Assembly: GCA_014529385.2 (NCBI GenBank)
Contig: CM043958.1
Location: 144,088,734 to 144,152,733 of the forward strand
Source of the DNA: Adiantum capillus-veneris
Taxonomy: Eukaryota; Streptophyta; Polypodiopsida; Polypodiales; Pteridaceae
Length of the DNA stretch: 64,000 nucleotides
Direction of reading: 5' to 3'
Shown: piece after piece, positions 58,477-64,000 of the stretch
Numbering within the stretch: position 1 is the stretch's first letter
Layout of the letters: each line of letters begins with the position of its first letter
Made by a program: the position numbers and the translations under genes
The notes under the pieces: generated by a model
What the model was told of the DNA's origin: nothing
Databases searched by the model: none
What the model saw: the letters and a program-made list of their open reading frames with translations, nothing else

Positions 58477-58481
58477 GCCAA

Positions 58482-59270
58482 CAACAAGTTTTGCAAGTTT
58501 AAGACCTTTGAAATAATGTATTTGGAGGCTTGTCACTCTTCAAATTTTACTTTTTTTTGCAACATGATGAAGATCTTGATGATGTCTTTCTCTTCTCAAT
58601 CAACAAGATTCCAAAGGGGATGGGATCTTGCATGGGACTGTGAAGGTGGCATCTTCTACATTAATGTAAAGAAGCTAGGACATCTTTTCTTTAATATTAA
58701 GAAGCTTCGATGGGGAGAAGACATGTGAGTTATCTAGCTTTACTACTTCCTTGGTACTACTAGGGATGACTATATTTTTATCTCTGAAGACAGCATCGAG
58801 AGGAATTTAAAATGAATGGGTCTTCAATCAAGTGTTCAAGGTGATCTCTAGTTATAGGATGAAACCCATTTCTATCCCTTGTCATTTCCCCCCAAAGTAA
58901 GAGCCTTGTACTTAATGACCGTCTCATGATGTGTACAAGAGCTACTACTCAAATGAAATAGTGGATTGTAAAAATTTAACTACAAATACCTATTGGTTGT
59001 ACCACTATGTCCCTGGGGATCTAGATATGAGAATTATATAGCTTTTAGCAAAGCTAACCCTTGTATATATCATGATAGAACAAAGAGATACTGGCCTAGC
59101 TTCTCAACAAGGCCAACTTTTGTATATATCTTGAATAAATAAAGTTGTGACACCTTGAATTAAGTGAATTGAATTGTGTCTCAAGTTTTTGTCTTGAGTT
59201 GTTGAAGTTAAATTACTTAATATTGTATTGAGTCTTAAATTAGACCATCGATAAATGTATTATTGCGTAG
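58482..59270. other. No gene seen
   Basis: Flanking host or older repeat DNA. Only the 87-codon ORF at 58,465-58,728 stands out, and it starts within the LTR and has no recognisable feature. Confidence 0.4.
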
Positions 59271-60890
59271 GTGCCATCTACTCCCTTATACACTGTCGTT
59301 CAAGAGAAAAATATTCTCCTTAAACAAGCCCAACCTCCCAACTACAAGGGCAAAGCGTCTAATATAGAACATGATGCCGAGGTCTGGATTGAAGCAATGG
59401 AAGATTATTTTGAAGCTGTAGGGAATCAACCCAAAAATCATACAATGCTTGCAATGTTCTGTCTCACCGGAGATGCAAAGATGTGGTGGAAGAAACATTG
59501 CAAGGATTTGGGTGTTTTGGGGTCTTCTCAATCTTGGGAAGATATCAAAATTTCCTTAACAGGATGCTATCTTCCACCAAATCATAAAACTATCAAAATG
59601 AACGAATTCTTTTCTCTTTGCAAGCTATCTTTAACACTTTAGGAGTATAACTCAAATTTTGTTACCCTAAGAAGATATTCTCCCAAGATTTCCCTTGAAC
59701 AACAAGTAGCACGCGGTTTTGCCAAGGGCTCATTGACCCATTAAACAGTCCTCTTGAAGCCCTTAGACCAACATCTTTACAAGATGCTCTGCTAAGAGAA
59801 AAAGCTTTAGCCACTTTCACAAGACCACCCAAGGAAGGATAAACTATATGGCAAAGAGAGCTAGGCTGAATGTTTGGAACAATAGGCCAACCAACTTCAC
59901 TTACCAAAATCGACATGTAGTAGCTGCAACTACAACCACTGAATTTCAAAATGTGCAATGTTTTGAATGCCACAAGTATGGACATTATAAGAATCATTTC
60001 CCAAAGAAATTTTGTACTTCTGGTGCTAATACAATTCCATTACCTACAAATGGAAGAGGTTGACCAATTTTTTTGTGGAGGACTTGGAAGAGCTAATAGA
60101 GGCCGCGAATGTGGAACTCTTGCTAGAGTCAATGCTGCAATTGGCCAGCCAACTGTAGGAGATGAAGCAGAGGAAAGAGCAGTGTTGCATGCTACCATTG
60201 ACAACCCCAGTGCTCACCAACAATACGTAGTCATCCAAGCATCAGGATCTTCCCAAGGTGAACGCATTGAATTATTAATTAATTGTGGAAGCACACACTC
60301 ATTTCTCTCTCCTAAAAGTATGAGAAGGAAAAAACTAAAACAATATCCTGCTAAAAGGCTAATTGTAGAACTAGCAAACAAGAAGGAAGTCCTAACTCAA
60401 CATACATCAGGACAGGTAGAATTTGAACTAGGGGGATACTCTACTTTCACACATTTTTACACTTTACCTCTAGGAGTTTATGGTGGGATATTGGGAATGG
60501 ATTGGTTGAAAAACCAAGCTCACATTCATTGTGCATAAGAAACTTTTTTCATTATAGATGAACTTGGGAATGAGGTTCTAGTTCAAGGAAATAATGGGAG
60601 ACCTAAGGATCACTTAGTTACGGCTAGCAAAATTTTGAAGGGTCTAAAAAACGGTCAACTTCTATGCAATTAAGCTCAACAAAGTAGACAAATCATACTC
60701 AAACTTTTGACCTGATTGGCTGGAAGAATACTCTGATGTGTTCCCTGAGGACCTTATAAGTCTTCCACCACCTAGAGAAGTTGATCTTGAAATTGAGACT
60801 ATTCTTGGTTGTGAACTCATTTGAAAGAGATCGTATAGATGCCACTCCCCCTGAGGCAATTGAACTCAGAGAGAAATATTTCCATGTTCC
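59271..60890 (+). pseudogene. Ty3/gypsy gag-protease-RT remnant
   Basis: Gag core with VWIEAMEDYFEAVGNQ, AKMWWKKHCKDLG and GCYLPPNHKTIKMNEFF (to 59,642); a further shifted capsid piece (YSPKISLEQQVAR); a zinc knuckle CFECHKYGHYKNHFPKKFC in which the last spacing is off by one; then a retropepsin frame to 60,538 with INCGSTHSFLSPKSM and GILGMDWLK. The active-site Asp is Asn (AAT at 60,281-60,283). From 60,541 frames are lost, but pieces such as EYSDVFPEDL and PPPREVDLEIET show the RT N-terminus. No start ATG or LTR was found. It resembles the gag at 3.4 kb in type. Confidence 0.8.
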
Positions 60891-60904
60891 AATAAGTTAG
60901 ACAA

Positions 60905-61250
60905 GCCTTTGGTTCAGTTTTGGAAAAATTTGCTATTTTTAGTTTTTTCATGCTTTTTATGCTTTTTTGCAAAAAAAGCAAGGTCGGATCCTTAATCTAC
61001 GTGTTCTGGGGAAGCTATGGTTCAATTTTGTAAAAATCTGCTTTTTGAGTGCTTTTCACGCTATATTTAGCTTTTCATGATTTTTAGTGTTTTTTTAGTG
61101 AAAAGCGAGTCCGCTTTCTTATTCCAGTGGATAAGGGGAACCCGTGGTTCAATTTTAAAAAAGTCTCCTTTTTTGCTTTTACACTAATTTTAGCGTTTCG
61201 TGCTTTTTGACATTTTTGAAAAGCAATGTGCTTTTTAGGATGACCTAAAC
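60905..61250. repeat. Degenerate tandem repeat, three units of about 110-126 bp
   Basis: TGGTTCARTTTT followed by poly-A/T and GCTTTT-rich sequence recurs near 60,910, 61,019 and 61,145. Probably a decayed leader or LTR region. Confidence 0.6.
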
Positions 61251-63730
61251 ATAAAAATATTGATTTTAGTCTCCGTCGGATTTAAAAATAATCACTCCAA
61301 GCAAAAACGGGACCAAACGGGATTTTTAAGAAATTATTTTTATAAAAAGCAGTATCGTAAATACGTTGTGACAGTACGGGAAAGTCATAATAATCTCAAG
61401 ACATTACAGTGCGGCATAGTCTAGCTAAGGTTCCATTAGTTGGTCGGATGCTGTTTAATTGGCCAATTTTACGGTAAAAATTGAATGGTAAGTAGGAGAG
61501 TTGACCACCAAAAGCAAAGGCATATTTTTAGGAAAGTCTCAAAAGGCATGGAGCTATTCCTAGGTGTGAAACTAGCGCTACCCGTAGCTTGGGGCACACT
61601 TTGGGTAGTTGGAAAACCTATAAATTGACATAGACACCTCAGTTTTCAGTGCCGTCTGTTGCATCTACTACCGCAAGGCATACATATCTATTATACAGAG
61701 TGGTGCAAGCTCTTGATCACCATCTCCATAAGCTCTTTCTCTAAGATACGGGGAAGAAGAAGAAGAAGAATATTCTCTCTCTACTTGCTTACTATATCCT
61801 CTCTCGTTTCACGGTGTACGCGCTCTCTGGAAGCTCTCATGGTCAAAACCTCTACGTAGCTCTCATTACTGCTCTCTTGCGACAAAGCAAGAAACCTTTC
61901 AGCAGCCCCTAATCAATTCTAAAGCACGGTGAGAAGCTCTAAACTCCATAGCCATGATCATCTCTCTCTCTCTCTCTATGTCGTTTTTCTGAGTAGTCAC
62001 CCTCTCCGTGATTGTTTTTTCCTGACGAGTGCATGTATGGGTTAAATGAGTACGTATGAAGTTTCCCCATGATTATTTCATCATGTTTAACACACTGATT
62101 TATGCACATAATGCGTTTATGATCACGTGCGTGCATAGAAAGCGCTTTTTGTTTCAAGTCATAACAGCGGTAGGAACACTAAGTTAGGGGTCATAACTCA
62201 CAAACCATTATGAATCAGCCCAAACCCTTTATACCAGACTAAAACACTTCATTTATAACATTTTCTTTCTTAGATGTCATGTGAAAATCACGCACGAGCT
62301 AAGAGACATGGTCCAAAAACAGCTTGCTGCACATTGCACGGCCAATTTTTTTGACTCCAGGCTCCTTGGAGAACCACTACATAGATTCTACGGATGAAAA
62401 TCTTGATGATAAATGTATTTAGTTCTCCATTATCACCTCGGGAATGCAAGTTATTAATCGTTCCATAACCGGTTTTAACTACGCGTGTAGGAATGCTACC
62501 AAGGGAGAGTGCCATATGACGTCGTGAGTTAACTGAGTTGTTTATGTATGATTTATAGTTTGTTTTGGTGATTTGATTTCAATTATTAGATACCCATAAA
62601 CTTATGTGAGGGTATATGGTTAGACAATCGAAATTGCATATGCATAGATGATTAAAGTGGCTTTCTTTTTGGGTTACCGTTTCTTGTGTAAGTATCATAT
62701 GGGTAAAGGGATGTGATAGAGTGCTAGTCTATATTATGGAGCTGAGCTTGATGCATTGTTTTGAGGTCAAATACTTTCATTTTCATCTTATGCATGCTCC
62801 CGAAAATGGCATAAAGTTATTTTGCATATGTATGAAGTTATAGTTTACGGTTGACCTAAAGGTCGGAGTTGTTCTCCATCATGTTTATGGTGATAGAATG
62901 TTATCATATGATGTAATGAATCTTATGGATTGATGTGGATGCCTCATGTGCATGGTTATAATTGCTTTCCACCTTTCTAGGTCAAAACTAGCTCTATGTG
63001 CTAGAGAGGTGAATTGCAGATGTGATGCATCAACTTTGCATGGTTGGATGTTGTCAAAATTAAATTTTTATCATGATTAGTTTCTGGTCGGACTCTTTTT
63101 ATGCATGAAAGACTCATGTCTTAAGGGTCATATGTGTATGGACTCCGATTGACTGCAAGGGATATGTCAAACTCCAAGTGTGGGAGTTGGTTCGGTGCGA
63201 TTATAATTTGTGGTTAAGGGCTGAGATTCCCTCATGGATTATGGTTGTGATTGTATGGTGGAAGCCGATGTGGCTTATGGTTTTTTTTCTGAATATTGTT
63301 ATGTTGTTAAAATTTTGAAGCCATGCTATGTTCTAAAGTGGTTATACAAGATTGGTTGTGCATCACCCAAGTTGGGTGGAGTGATCTCCCGTGTAAAGTG
63401 ATTGGATTATGGTTTTTGATTTTCAGATTAGATCATGAAGTGATCTAGATGGTTTATGGTAGACATGTAAGGTTAGAGACCCTATACAAATTAACTTCTT
63501 AGAAAAGATTGTTTGTGCATATGGAAAGTGCTATTGTGATTAGACTCACATGTTATGTTTCTCATGGCAGTGTCGGAACAAGACTAGGATCACCTACATC
63601 GCTTATCCTTATACTAAAGGGTCATTGACCTAGGGCTTTGTTGGATTGGGGACGTTGCCTAGGTCTTCTTCTTTTTGTTTAGCTCATCTACACGGTTAGT
63701 GCATCGGGGGTTGAATGACCTACACGGATA
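61251..63730. other. No gene seen; possible promoter at 61,618
   Basis: CCTATAAATTGACATAG near 61,617 followed by a pyrimidine-rich leader (TCTCTCTCTACTTGCTTAC) resembles a plant or LTR promoter. No convincing ORF follows. The remainder is AT-rich and unrecognised. Confidence 0.3.
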
Positions 63731-63735
63731 ACGCG

Positions 63736-63850
63736 TCGGAGATTTTGCCTTGGCTTTGCCTAAACACCCGATGCTGGGCATCAAAGAGGCCCCTCGGAGA
63801 TTTTGCCTTGGCTTTGCCTAAACACCCGGTGCTAGGCATCAAAGAGGCGT
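63736..63850. repeat. 58-bp tandem duplication
   Basis: CGGAGATTTTGCCTTGGCTT plus GCCTAAACACCC and GGCATCAAAGAGGC occurs twice, 58 bases apart, with two or three differences. Confidence 0.9.
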
Positions 63851-64000
63851 GGCGCCTAAACTGGTATGATTGGTGTTGATACCCTACCACCTACTCGTAC
63901 TTGGGATCCTTTCAAAGCTCGAGTTCATGGAGGGAGGTGAAGCAACCTCAACTTATGTTTGGCTCAAGTAGGTTGGAGGTGTTCTGGCTTACTCCCGAAG

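Larger units (their letters stand above)
13316..58481 (-). mobile_element. Giant LTR retroelement, about 45 kb with nested insertions
   Basis: Two direct LTRs (13,321-14,237 and 57,558-58,476) both begin TGTTAGCAGC and end in CA on the minus strand, and are about 92% identical by eye in the first 335 bases. The five bases GCCAA flank both outer edges as a target duplication. A polypurine tract adjoins the left LTR internally and a tRNA-Asp-like primer site adjoins the right one, so the element reads right to left. Inside are a leader with palindromes, a coiled-coil ORF, gypsy gag-PR-RT-INT remains, extra downstream ORFs, a copia insertion and a gene-rich block. Removing the copia and that block leaves about 23 kb, the size known for Ogre/Tat-type elements. 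That all internal gypsy pieces belong to this one element is inferred from shared strand and palindromes. Confidence 0.8.

Noticed and set aside
13316-58481. Idea that the outer LTRs are two unrelated solo LTRs
   Set aside because: The matching GCCAA at the outer edges, the PPT beside one and the PBS beside the other fit a single insertion better.
58465-58728. 87-residue ORF as a gene after the LTR
   Set aside because: It starts inside the LTR, has no homology that I recognise and has no promoter of its own.

Overview
This is repeat-rich nuclear DNA from a land plant. It contains Ty1/copia and Ty3/gypsy retrotransposons, a hAT transposase, plant-type introns and TATA boxes, and many (CA)n tracts. 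No bacterial or organellar gene was seen. The bulk and nesting of transposons suggest a large genome such as a fern or gymnosperm, but the sequence does not settle the species.

Layout. Positions 1-13,315 are old repeat fragments: a repeat family present in inverted orientation at 1-1,620 and 11,660-12,875, a decayed gypsy gag at 3,400-4,583, a 456-bp near-perfect hairpin at 4,883-5,338, and a minus-strand ORF of unknown function near 5.5-6.1 kb. Positions 13,316-58,481 form one very long LTR-flanked insertion on the minus strand. It has 917/919-bp LTRs, a GCCAA target duplication, a tRNA-Asp-like primer binding site and a polypurine tract. Its 5' leader holds an array of palindromes and is followed by a coiled-coil ORF. 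Gag-protease-RT-integrase remains lie at 29.6-37.4 kb, and further ORFs run up to the 3' LTR. Positions 58,482-64,000 hold another decayed gypsy fragment and uncharacterised AT-rich DNA.

The giant element has been invaded. A copia element (20,347-25,874, target duplication TTTAG, nearly identical LTRs) sits about 215 bp upstream of a small two-exon gene. Between 38 and 54.7 kb lies a gene-rich block unlike the retroelement, with intron-containing genes on both strands. Its seven genes or gene remnants are: an unknown gene; a chimera of a histone H3-like domain, a C48 (Ulp1/SUMO-type) protease and a Lys/Ser/Pro-rich SPKK tail; a divergently transcribed acidic protein; a transposase-like remnant; an intact divergent protein kinase; a RING-finger ORF; and a BED/DUF659/hAT transposase with nonsense codons. 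GC-rich CCCGCCGGG motifs lie near both edges of the 46.5-54.7 kb part, as expected for hAT subterminal repeats. The block may be one or two DNA transposons carrying chromatin- and signalling-type cargo.

How the parts might work together is inference. The H3-like/C48/SPKK protein and its acidic neighbour share a promoter region containing ACGACGCGATA hairpins. The kinase, RING and protease domains are the kinds of activity that could modify host chromatin or the transposase. Stops or frameshifts interrupt most of the ORFs, including the chimera and the hAT transposase; the kinase is the clearest intact gene.
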